From the NCBI GenBank assembly GCA_038323655.1, contig JBBQHE010000242.1, positions 1-6,041 of the forward strand: 6,041 bases of DNA. Reading direction: 5' to 3'. The stretch is from Humitalea sp038323655 (GTDB lineage Bacteria; Pseudomonadota; Alphaproteobacteria; Acetobacterales; Acetobacteraceae). The position numbers and the translations under genes are program-made. Below, piece by piece: positions 1 through 5,608 of this stretch (positions within the stretch are counted from its first letter, which is position 1; each line of letters starts with the position of its first letter). The notes under the pieces were generated by a model, which worked only from the letters and a program-made list of their open reading frames with translations, was not told the origin of the DNA and did not search any database.

Positions 1-533
1 AGGCCAATCCGGGCAAGCTGAACTACGGCTCCGCCGGTGCCGGTGGCGCCAACCACATGCTCGGCGTGCTGTTCATGCAGCGCACGGGGGTCGAATTCAC
101 GCATGTGCCCTATCGCGGCGCGGCGCCGGCGCTGGCCGACCTGATCGCCGGCAATATCCAGATCGTCTTCGACAGCTACGCCGGTGTCATCAACACGGTC
201 CGCGCCGGGCAGGTCCGGGCGCTGGGGGTGACCAACCCGACCCGCTGGCCGCTCGCGCCCGAATTCCCGACCGTGCAGGAACAGGGTGTCGCCGATTACG
301 ACCTGCCCAGTTTTTCGGCCGTCATGGGGCCACGCGGGATTCCCGAACCCATCGTGTTGCGCATGAACGCGGTGATCAACCAGTCGCTGCAGAACCCCGC
401 TCTGGTCGAACGGCTGGCGGGGGTCGGCAACGCACCCTTCCCCAGCACGCCGGCGGAATTCGCGACGCTGATGCGAACGCAGAGGACGCGCTGGCAGGAG
501 CTGGTGCGGGCCACCGGGCTGCAACCGGAATAG
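1..533 (+). CDS. TTT-family (Bug/TctC) periplasmic substrate-binding protein, 5' truncated by window edge
   Basis: This is the C-terminal half to two thirds of a periplasmic receptor of the tripartite tricarboxylate transporter (TTT) family, which binds small carboxylates and delivers them to a TctA/TctB permease. The frame is open from base 3 and the ATG at 57 is internal, because family-typical sequence precedes it (KLNYGSAGAGGANHML). Family hallmarks seen: the second-lobe motif HVPYRGAAPALADL followed by a G-N-I-Q-I-x-F-D segment, the GQVRALGVTN stretch, an FPTVQEQG motif, a PRGIPEPIV segment and the closing STPAEFATLM...RW..LV..TGL. Full members are about 320-330 residues; the signal peptide and first lobe lie outside the window. 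The stop is TAG at 531-533. A lipoprotein hydrolase follows 23 nt downstream on the same strand. The ligand is unknown, and no permease genes are visible. Family assignment is very secure; substrate is not inferable. Confidence 0.93.
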   Translation, partial: ANPGKLNYGSAGAGGANHMLGVLFMQRTGVEFTHVPYRGAAPALADLIAGNIQIVFDSYAGVINTVRAGQVRALGVTNPTRWPLAPEFPTVQEQGVADYDLPSFSAVMGPRGIPEPIVLRMNAVINQSLQNPALVERLAGVGNAPFPSTPAEFATLMRTQRTRWQELVRATGLQPE

Positions 534-556
534 CCCCGCCCCATCGCGCATCGGTC

Positions 557-1546
557 GTGGCTCACCATATCCTGCCCGTGCGCGCTCTTCTGCTGATCCT
601 GCTGTTGCTGAGCGCTTGCGCGCCGCGCGAATGGCCTTCCGGCCCCGCGACGGGCACGCCGGCGCTGCTGCCCGATGCGGTCGTTGCGCGCGACACCGCG
701 CGGCTGCCGTTGAAGTCCTGGCTGCCTGAGGGCGAACCGCGGGTCGTGGCGTTGGCGCTGCACGGGCTCAGCGACTACTCGGGCCTGTTCCTGGAAGAAG
801 CGGCAGCGCAACTGACGGCGGGCGGCGTTGCGCTCTATGCCTATGACCAGCGCGGTTTCGGGGCTGCCCCCGGGCGCGGCCTCTGGGCCGGGACCGAAAC
901 ACTGGTCAACGACGCCCGCGCCACACTGGCGCTGCTGCGCGAACGCCATCCCGGGTTGCCGCTGGTGATCCTGGGCGAGAGCATGGGGGGCGCCATCGCC
1001 CTGCTGGCCGGGGAGGGTGCGGCGGACCGCGTGGTGCTCTTTGCCCCGGCGCTCTGGAGCCGGGACGCCATGGGCCCGGGCCTGGCGGGCGCGCTCTGGC
1101 TGGTCGCACATACCGTGCCGCGGCTCACGGTCCCGAACAGCGGGCCTGGCTTCACGCCCAGCGACAACACCGAAGCGCTGCGACGGCTGGGGCGCGACCC
1201 GCTGGCGCTGCGGGCCATTCCGATCGAAGTGCTCTGGGGGGTGACGAACCTCATGGATACCGCTGTCGGCAGCTTGCCCGACTGTTGCGGGGTGCCGACC
1301 CTGGTGCTGCTGGGGGCGAAGGATGACATCGTTCCGCAGCGACCCGTTCGCCATGCCCTGCGCGCGGTGCCACCGGCCGCGCCGCTCACGGTCGGCCGAT
1401 ATGCCAACGGCTATCATCTTCTGCTGCGCGACAGCATCCGCACCGTGGTGCTGGCCGATTTGCTGGCCTGGGTGGACAATCCTTCCGGCGCGCTGCCCTC
1501 GGGGGCGGATGAGGTGGGCCAGGCCTGGCTGGCCGGACGACGATAA
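557..1546 (+). CDS. Lipoprotein alpha/beta hydrolase (monoacylglycerol lipase/lysophospholipase-like, Hydrolase_4/S33 type)
   Basis: A predicted serine hydrolase of 329 residues, probably anchored in the cell envelope through a lipidated cysteine. The N-terminus has a short charged stretch, a leucine-rich core (RALLLILLLL) and a lipobox LSAC with the modified Cys at residue 21. The hydrolase core shows the HG oxyanion-hole motif (H69-G70), a YDQRGFG strand (95-102), the nucleophile elbow G-E-S-M-G with Ser142, the acid in KDDIVP (Asp256 or Asp257) and His287 in a GYHLLLRD context. This triad layout is typical of monoacylglycerol lipase-like lysophospholipases. The GTG at 557 has no clear Shine-Dalgarno sequence. 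A second in-frame GTG at 578 would give an equally good, shorter signal peptide, so the start is uncertain. Translation may be coupled to the receptor gene ending 23 nt upstream. Ester or acyl-glycerol hydrolysis is the family expectation; the real substrate is unknown. Confidence 0.88.
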   Translation: MAHHILPVRALLLILLLLSACAPREWPSGPATGTPALLPDAVVARDTARLPLKSWLPEGEPRVVALALHGLSDYSGLFLEEAAAQLTAGGVALYAYDQRGFGAAPGRGLWAGTETLVNDARATLALLRERHPGLPLVILGESMGGAIALLAGEGAADRVVLFAPALWSRDAMGPGLAGALWLVAHTVPRLTVPNSGPGFTPSDNTEALRRLGRDPLALRAIPIEVLWGVTNLMDTAVGSLPDCCGVPTLVLLGAKDDIVPQRPVRHALRAVPPAAPLTVGRYANGYHLLLRDSIRTVVLADLLAWVDNPSGALPSGADEVGQAWLAGRR

Positions 1547-1553
1547 GAAGGGG
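1547..1553 (+). promoter_or_regulatory. Ribosome binding site fixing a GTG start at 1560
   Basis: GAAGGGG directly after the TAA of the hydrolase gene, 6 nt before GTG 1560-1562. It supports this start over an ATG at 1323 in the same frame, which would add 79 residues of shadow sequence inside the hydrolase gene. Protein homology also begins at the GTG (MELLEDIRDGIAVSTLNRP). Confidence 0.8.
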
Positions 1554-1559
1554 ACCGGC

Positions 1560-2333
1560 GTGGAACTGCTGGAAGACATCCGCGACGGCATCGCCGTCTC
1601 GACGCTGAACCGCCCGCAGGCGCGCAACGCGATGACCTTTCCGATGTACGAGGGCCTGGCCGCGATGGCCGCCCGGGTCGCGGCGGATGACGCGATCAAG
1701 GTCTGGATCATCACCGGCGCGGGGGGCAAGGCCTTTGCCGCGGGGACCGACATCAACCAATTCCGCGCTTTCGCGACGCCCCAGGATGCCTTGGACTACG
1801 AGGCACGAATCGACCGTGTGCTGACCGCAATCGAGATGTGCCCCAAGCCCGTGATCGCGGCGATCGCGGGGGCCTGCACGGGGGGTGGGGCCGCGATCGC
1901 CGGCGTCTGCGACCTGCGGGTCGGCGCGGCCAATGCCCGGATCGGGATGCCCATCGCGCGCACCCTGGGCAACTGCCTGTCGATGGCGAATTACGCGCGC
2001 TTCGCCGCCCTGATCGGCCCGGCACGGCTGACCGAGTTGGTCTTCACCGCGCGGCTGATGGAAGCGCCCGAGGCGCTGGCGGCGGGGTTCCTGACCGAGG
2101 TTCTGGACACGCCCGAGGCGCTGGCCGAACGCGCCCGCGTGCTGGCTGCGACCATCGCGGGCCACGCACCGCTGACCCTGCGCGCAACCAAGGAAGCGCT
2201 GCGCCGGTTGCGGCAGGCGGCGCATGCCGTACCAGGGGATGACCTGGTGACAATGTGCTTCTGCAGCGACGACTTTGCCGAGGGCGTGCAGGCGTTCCTG
2301 GCCAAGCGGCCACCTGTCTGGACAGGGCGGTAG
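1560..2333 (+). CDS. Crotonase-fold enoyl-CoA hydratase/isomerase family protein lacking both canonical catalytic glutamates
   Basis: A 257-residue member of the crotonase superfamily, which bind acyl-CoA thioesters and stabilise an enolate in an oxyanion hole; likely cytoplasmic. Seen: the N-terminal strand with LNRPQARNAM (16-25), the first oxyanion segment GKAFAAGTDI (56-65), the second GACTGGGAAIAGVCDLR (104-120), the AARLMEAPEA-type region near 164-172, and the C-terminal SDDFAEGVQAFLAKRPP (236-252). Length is normal for the family. A gap-free comparison with remembered rat mitochondrial crotonase puts Ala112 at the Glu144 position (GGG-x-E) and Ile132 at the Glu164 position (Q-P-E), so classical syn-hydration of enoyl-CoA is doubtful. 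The replacement block MPIARTLGNCLS looks like a conserved subfamily rather than random decay, and the frame is intact. The gene follows the hydrolase by 13 nt, probably in one operon. The superfamily is certain; the reaction is unknown. Confidence 0.9.
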   Translation: MELLEDIRDGIAVSTLNRPQARNAMTFPMYEGLAAMAARVAADDAIKVWIITGAGGKAFAAGTDINQFRAFATPQDALDYEARIDRVLTAIEMCPKPVIAAIAGACTGGGAAIAGVCDLRVGAANARIGMPIARTLGNCLSMANYARFAALIGPARLTELVFTARLMEAPEALAAGFLTEVLDTPEALAERARVLAATIAGHAPLTLRATKEALRRLRQAAHAVPGDDLVTMCFCSDDFAEGVQAFLAKRPPVWTGR

Positions 2334-2346
2334 GGGCGGATCGCCC
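2334..2346. terminator. Possible small bidirectional hairpin in convergent junction
   Basis: Immediately after the crotonase stop, GGGCG (2334-2338) and CGCCC (2342-2346) form a 5-bp stem with a 3-nt loop. More GC-rich complementary segments (GGCGG at 2326-2330 and CCGCC near 2350) offer alternative pairings. It sits between two convergent genes whose stops are 43 nt apart, where a shared terminator would be expected. There is no clear U-tract on either strand (only CCCTTTGT on plus), so this is weak evidence for intrinsic termination. Confidence 0.3.
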
Positions 2347-2376
2347 TGGCCGCCGGGGTTCGCCCTTTGTCGCGGA

Positions 2377-3339
2377 TCAGTCGGCGAATTGCCCCGCGGC
2401 GAGGATCAGCGGCCGCAACCGGTTGATTTCGCTGGCCAGGAAGCCGGTGTGATAGACCGGGTCCACCTCGGCCTCGGCGGCGACCGTGGTAAGCGTTTCC
2501 GCATAGCGCACCCGCAGGCGATCTGCGCGCAGCGCTGCGCGGATCGCCTGGGCGAGGCGCTCCTGCACCTCCGGCGGCGTGCCGCCCGCCGCGTAGAGCC
2601 CGTGCCAGGCGGACATCACCAGATCCACCCCGGCCTCCCGCGTGGTCGGCAGATCGAGGCCCGGAATACGCTCGGGCAGCGTGACGGCGTAGCCCTTGAT
2701 GCGGTTGTCGCGGATGAAGGGCGCCGCCACTGTTGCTTGTTCGCAACTGATGTCCAGGCGGCCGGCCATCATCTCGGTCAGGGCGGGCGCCGAGCCGCGG
2801 AAGACGATGGTGGTCACACTCTGCCCCGCCGCATGCTGCAGCAGCATGCCGCAAAGCTGGTTGCCGCCGCCGAGGCCGCTATGGCCGAGGTTCAGCGCAT
2901 CGCCGCGCTCGCGGATCTGACGCAGATAGCCGGCGAGGTCGGTCGCCGGGAAATCCGGCCGCGCGACCAGGGTCATGCCGGTGTGCGAGACGATGCCGAG
3001 CGGTGCGAGCCCGCGTTCGATGTTGAAGGGCAGTTGGCGGTACAGGGTCGCGGCCGCGGCCAGGCCGATATGATGGATCAGCAAGGTGTGCCCATCGGGC
3101 CGCGCGGCCGCGACGCGCGCGGCGGCAATGGTGCCGCCTGCGCCGGTCACATTCTCGACCGTCACCGTCTGGCCGAGTTCGCGCGCCATGCCCTCGGCCA
3201 GCAGACGCGCGATCATGTCGGTTGGGCCGCCGGCGGCGAAGGGGATCATGATGTTGAGCGGCCGCTGCGGGAAGCTGCCTTGCGCGAGCGCGGGCGTGGC
3301 TAGCAGCGGCAGGGCGAAGGTGGCGCGGCGCGTGATCAT
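2377..3339 (-). CDS. TTT-family (Bug/TctC) periplasmic substrate-binding protein, complete
   Basis: A complete 320-residue receptor of the tripartite tricarboxylate transporter family. It begins with an export signal: MITRRATF, a hydrophobic core (ALPLLATPALA) and likely cleavage after ALA at residue 19. Lobe motifs: RPLNIMIPFAAGGPTDMIAR (26-45), the VENVTGAGGTIAA loop (61-73), ARPDGHTLL (79-87), the second-lobe motif FRGSAPALTEMMAGRLDI (180-197) and the AGGTPPEV segment (251-258). The ATG at 3337-3339 has a GGGG Shine-Dalgarno core at 3346-3349, 6 nt away. It is the last gene of a minus-strand operon, 91 nt after the hydroxyacid dehydrogenase. By position, the likely ligand is the substrate of that dehydrogenase or of the ComDE-like decarboxylase. 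It lacks TctA/TctB partners in view and may use a permease encoded elsewhere. The first lobe of the other receptor at the left edge is missing, so ligand-loop comparison is limited. Confidence 0.95.
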   Translation of the reverse strand: MITRRATFALPLLATPALAQGSFPQRPLNIMIPFAAGGPTDMIARLLAEGMARELGQTVTVENVTGAGGTIAAARVAAARPDGHTLLIHHIGLAAAATLYRQLPFNIERGLAPLGIVSHTGMTLVARPDFPATDLAGYLRQIRERGDALNLGHSGLGGGNQLCGMLLQHAAGQSVTTIVFRGSAPALTEMMAGRLDISCEQATVAAPFIRDNRIKGYAVTLPERIPGLDLPTTREAGVDLVMSAWHGLYAAGGTPPEVQERLAQAIRAALRADRLRVRYAETLTTVAAEAEVDPVYHTGFLASEINRLRPLILAAGQFAD

Positions 3340-3342
3340 CGG

Positions 3343-3380
3343 TATCCCCGGAATTTGCTTGGTCGTTGGTGTTCCGGATA
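3343..3380 (-). promoter_or_regulatory. Imperfect inverted repeat in the leader of the Bug receptor gene, covering its RBS
   Basis: CCGGAA (3348-3353) pairs with TTCCGG (3372-3377), extended by TAT/ATA (3343-3345 with 3378-3380) across a two-base bulge; the loop is 18 nt. On the minus-strand transcript the 3' arm contains the GGGGAT ribosome binding site of the receptor gene, so folding could limit its translation. The stem is short and may be chance in GC-rich DNA. The rest of the 91-nt gap (3340-3430) shows no convincing promoter. Confidence 0.25.
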
Positions 3381-3430
3381 GCCGCCGCCACCGTTTGCGT
3401 CACGTCCTTTCTGCGGGCGATGCCGAAAGC

Positions 3431-4402
3431 TCAGGCATTCCGCCGCAACACCGCCGGGTTCACACAGACATCCGGACTGAGCGTTCCGGCAAAGGTCGCC
3501 AGGATGCTCTCGGCGCAGGACATCGCCATGCGCTGCATGCCTTGCGCGGTGCTCGCAGCGGAATGCGGGGTGACCGTCACGTTCGGCAGGTCGAACAGTG
3601 GGATGGAAACCGGGACGGGCTCCGTCTCGAACACATCCAGCCCGGCGCATGCCAGGTGCCCACTGGTCAGCGCCGCATAGAGCGCAGCCTCGTCCACCAA
3701 CGTGCCACGCGCCGTGTTCACAAAGGCGGCCCCCGGCTTCATCGCGGCCAGGAATGGCGCGTTCACCATGCGCCGCGTGGCCTCGCTGGAGGGGACATGG
3801 ATGGTCACCATGTCAGCCTCGGCCAGACCCGCCTGCAGCGCGGCCACGGGGATGAAGCCGGCGCCCTTGACGGTGTTCTGCGGGATGAAGGGGTCATGTA
3901 CCAGGACCCGCATGCCGAAGGCCTGGCACAGTCGCGCGACGCGCCCACCGATGCGCCCGAAGCCCAGGACCAGGATGGTGCGACCGGACAGGTCATAGGT
4001 CGGCGCCTCGGCCACCTGGCCCCAGCCGCAGGCGCGCAGCCGTGCGTCATAGACACGCGTCTGACGGGCGCAGGACAGCAGCAGCATCAGCGCATGCTCG
4101 GCGACAGACTGAGCGTTGGCATCCGGTGTGATGGTCACCGGAATGCCGCGCGCCGTCGCCGCGGGAATATCCACGCTGTCGAAGCCGACGCCGTGGCGCG
4201 CGACGATGCGCAACCGGGGGGAAGCGTCCATCACCGCGGCGGTGATCGGTGTCAGCCGCACGGTGATGGCATCTGCCCGCGGCAGGGCCTCGGCCATATT
4301 GGCGGCGTCGGGGAACTCGATCACCTCGGTCGTGCAGCCGCCGGCTTGCAACGCCGCCATGGCATCCGGGTGGATCGATCGCAGCATCAGCACATGGGGC
4401 AT
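3431..4402 (-). CDS. D-isomer-specific 2-hydroxyacid dehydrogenase (SerA/SlcC-like), NAD-dependent
   Basis: A 323-residue NAD-dependent dehydrogenase of the phosphoglycerate dehydrogenase superfamily, interconverting a 2-hydroxy acid and a 2-oxo acid in the cytoplasm. Seen: the substrate-domain segment VARHGVGFDSVDI (67-79), the Rossmann motif GFGRIG (147-152), Asp170 after the second strand (favouring NAD over NADP), catalytic Arg232 in NTARGTLVDE, Glu261 in GLDVFETEP and His280 in TPHSAAS. It has no C-terminal ACT domain, unlike E. coli SerA. The ATG at 4400-4402 is 5 nt after the ComE-like stop; a longer reading to 4597 only adds shadow sequence. Next to ComDE-like genes it could supply their 2-oxo acid, as (S)-sulfolactate dehydrogenase SlcC does in sulfolactate degraders. 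Glyoxylate/hydroxypyruvate reductase or another 2-hydroxyacid dehydrogenase are alternatives. The superfamily is certain, the substrate inferred from context. Confidence 0.9.
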   Translation of the reverse strand: MPHVLMLRSIHPDAMAALQAGGCTTEVIEFPDAANMAEALPRADAITVRLTPITAAVMDASPRLRIVARHGVGFDSVDIPAATARGIPVTITPDANAQSVAEHALMLLLSCARQTRVYDARLRACGWGQVAEAPTYDLSGRTILVLGFGRIGGRVARLCQAFGMRVLVHDPFIPQNTVKGAGFIPVAALQAGLAEADMVTIHVPSSEATRRMVNAPFLAAMKPGAAFVNTARGTLVDEAALYAALTSGHLACAGLDVFETEPVPVSIPLFDLPNVTVTPHSAASTAQGMQRMAMSCAESILATFAGTLSPDVCVNPAVLRRNA

Positions 4403-4407
4403 GGCGA

Positions 4408-5013
4408 TTATTCCAGATGCGCCGCGTCGCCGAGCAAGGCGCCGCGGAAACGCGTGGTGAGATAGACGCCGTCGCGCGGCGGCAAGGCGAGCGGTTCGTT
4501 CGCCGGGTCGATCTTCACGCTGGCGAAGAAGGGGCCGAGGGCTGTGTGAATCGCGTCCCGCAAGGCAGGCACCTCCGCGGGCTGGGTCACACGGCACAGG
4601 TTGGTGAAGCCGGAGGCGCCGGCGATCCCGACCAGGTCGACGCCGAGGCCAGTGTGGGTGACCTGGCCGCCCGTCTCGCCGTAACGTTCGTTATCAAGAA
4701 CCACGATCGCCAGGTTTTTTGGCGCCTGTACCGCAATGGTGGCGAGCGCGCCCATACCCATCAGCATCTCGCCATCGCCAGTCAGGACCAGAACGCGTCG
4801 GTCGGGCTGCGCGAGCGCAAGGCCCAGGCCCATCAGCGCAGCACCGCCCATGGCGCCCCACATCGGGAAGCTGAGCAGATGATCGCCGGCGGCGGTGATA
4901 TCCCAGGCGGGCGCACCCAGGCCGGCAATGACCAGAAGATCGCCACGATCGGCCAGCAGCGCGGGCACGAGGCTGCGGCGCTGCAACAGGCCGGCGGCCG
5001 AAACATCCACCAT
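4408..5013 (-). CDS. Thiamine-diphosphate decarboxylase beta subunit, ComE-like (sulfopyruvate/phosphonopyruvate decarboxylase family)
   Basis: A 201-residue protein corresponding to the C-terminal, cofactor-binding half of ThDP decarboxylases; it should pair with the ComD-like subunit encoded just upstream. Seen: FPMWGAMGGAALMGLGLALA (49-68), the ThDP/Mg motif starting GDGEMLMGMG (79-88) and ending LDN (106-108), followed by ERYGETGGQ (109-117), which is strongly reminiscent of sulfopyruvate decarboxylase beta subunits. The size is close to the separate ComE of methanogens (about 190 residues). The ATG at 5011-5013 lies 5 nt after the ComD-like stop with GGGAAG 8 nt upstream; a GTG at 5020-5022 overlapping the TGA is an alternative start adding three residues. 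Its own TAA ends 5 nt before the dehydrogenase, so coupling is likely. Expected role: decarboxylation of a 3-substituted pyruvate to an aldehyde. Sulfopyruvate versus phosphonopyruvate cannot be decided from sequence. Confidence 0.87.
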   Translation of the reverse strand: MVDVSAAGLLQRRSLVPALLADRGDLLVIAGLGAPAWDITAAGDHLLSFPMWGAMGGAALMGLGLALAQPDRRVLVLTGDGEMLMGMGALATIAVQAPKNLAIVVLDNERYGETGGQVTHTGLGVDLVGIAGASGFTNLCRVTQPAEVPALRDAIHTALGPFFASVKIDPANEPLALPPRDGVYLTTRFRGALLGDAAHLE

Positions 5014-5018
5014 GGCGC

Positions 5019-5537
5019 TCACTTCCCGAAGGTCTTGGCGCCCAGAACCCGCTGGCCGATCAGGCAGGCGGTGGCGCGATAGGTGTTGAAGGCAAGGCGC
5101 AGCATGGCGTCGGCGACGGGGGCCACATCCTCGGGCGTGTCGGCACGACCGGTTGTGCAGCCCATGGCTTCCAGCACCGTCGGCGTGGCCTGGCCCATGG
5201 GAACCTGCCAGGGATTGAACTCGCCAAAATCGCCCCGCATCGTGATGAGCATGGGCACCGGGATCCGACAGGTCGCGGCCAACGACAGCATGTTGATGCA
5301 GTTGCCGACCCCCGAGGATTGCATCAGCACCACGCCGCGCTGCCCGCCGAGCCAGGCACCGCCAAGAACGGCGATGCCCTCTTCTTCCGTGGTCAGGGGG
5401 ATCAGTCGCATGTCGTTGCTGGCGGCGACGCGGCGGATCAACCGGGCGTGGCCGGCGTCGGGCACCACGACGACCTGGCGCACCCGATGCGCTTGCAGAA
5501 GCGCGAACAATTGATCGGGCCAATCCTCGGATTCCAT
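5019..5537 (-). CDS. Thiamine-diphosphate decarboxylase alpha subunit, ComD-like (sulfopyruvate/phosphonopyruvate decarboxylase family)
   Basis: A 172-residue stand-alone ThDP-enzyme N-terminal (pyrimidine-binding) domain, first gene of the minus-strand operon. Seen: VVVVPDAGH (22-30), LTTEEEGIAVLGGAWLGG (48-65) carrying the glutamate cluster E51-E53 expected to activate the ThDP pyrimidine, MQSSGVGNCINML (72-84), a RGDFGEFNPW segment (101-110) and PMGQATPTVLEAMG (113-126). The size matches the separate ComD of methanogens (about 170 residues), and the partner half follows 5 nt later, so the enzyme is a split heteromer rather than a single-chain decarboxylase. The ATG at 5535-5537 has GGGGGA close upstream (5541-5546). 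Close relatives occur widely in soil alpha- and betaproteobacteria and are often labelled phosphonopyruvate decarboxylase, so the label is not proof of substrate. Product, with the beta subunit: an aldehyde such as sulfoacetaldehyde (inference). Confidence 0.87.
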   Translation of the reverse strand: MESEDWPDQLFALLQAHRVRQVVVVPDAGHARLIRRVAASNDMRLIPLTTEEEGIAVLGGAWLGGQRGVVLMQSSGVGNCINMLSLAATCRIPVPMLITMRGDFGEFNPWQVPMGQATPTVLEAMGCTTGRADTPEDVAPVADAMLRLAFNTYRATACLIGQRVLGAKTFGK

Positions 5538-5567
5538 GGTTCCCCCAGAGCGATGTTTGCCCGATCC

Positions 5568-5603
5568 TCCCCCTGCACCAGCATCATGTCCATGGCAGGG
5601 GGA
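5568..5603. repeat. 9-bp perfect inverted repeat overlapping the eutB ribosome binding site
   Basis: TCCCCCTGC (5568-5576) and GCAGGGGGA (5595-5603) are exact reverse complements separated by 18 nt. The right arm contains the whole eutB Shine-Dalgarno sequence AGGGGG. In a transcript starting left of 5568 the arms could pair and hide the ribosome binding site; as DNA, the repeat could be a dyad operator. Both readings are inference; the repeat itself is seen directly. Confidence 0.5.
5597..5602 (+). promoter_or_regulatory. Ribosome binding site fixing the TTG start of eutB
   Basis: AGGGGG lies 6 nt before TTG 5609-5611. No ATG or GTG in the eutB frame precedes the conserved N-terminus here; the nearby ATGs at 5586 and 5592 are in another frame. 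The spacing and strength of this site therefore support TTG as the true start. Confidence 0.75.
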
Positions 5604-5608
5604 TCGGC

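Larger units (their letters stand above)
5538..5608. promoter_or_regulatory. Divergent intergenic region between comD-like gene and eutB
   Basis: A 71-bp gap separates the head-to-head comD-like and eutB genes, so it should hold the promoters of both, unless these lie partly inside the genes. I see no convincing sigma-70 -35/-10 pair on either strand. Its main structure is an inverted repeat listed separately. The gap is too short for a cobalamin riboswitch, which might otherwise be expected near a B12-dependent enzyme gene. Confidence 0.45.

Noticed and set aside
1323..1559. 79-residue N-terminal extension of the crotonase-fold protein from an ATG at 1323
   Set aside because: The extension lies inside the hydrolase gene, is Trp/Cys/Arg-rich shadow sequence, and a good ribosome binding site precedes GTG 1560.
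296..1756. 486-codon open frame on the minus strand opposite the receptor, hydrolase and crotonase genes
   Set aside because: Arg/Gln/Pro/Ala-rich low-quality translation with no recognisable motif; it overlaps well-supported genes on the other strand. It is a GC-bias shadow.
2275..3303. 342-codon open frame on the plus strand across the convergent junction
   Set aside because: Antisense shadow of the complete Bug receptor; it begins inside the crotonase gene in another frame and has no supporting motif.
3086..4465. 459-codon open frame on the plus strand opposite the receptor and dehydrogenase genes
   Set aside because: It spans two clear minus-strand genes and their gap, has shadow-type composition (Arg/Gly/His-rich) and no domain motif.
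4403..4597. 65-residue N-terminal extension of the 2-hydroxyacid dehydrogenase
   Set aside because: It lies inside the ComE-like gene, is Arg-rich, and family homology starts at MPHVLMLRSI from ATG 4402.
5014..5523. Fusion-like reading that extends the ComE-like frame through the ComD-like gene to 5523
   Set aside because: The extension is an out-of-frame shadow (Arg/His/Gly-rich). The real N-terminal half is in the other frame with clear ThDP-enzyme motifs, so these are two genes and not a fusion or a frameshift.
5538..5608. Cobalamin riboswitch upstream of the B12-dependent eutB
   Set aside because: The gap is only 71 bp, far shorter than a cobalamin riboswitch, and no B12-box-like sequence is seen.
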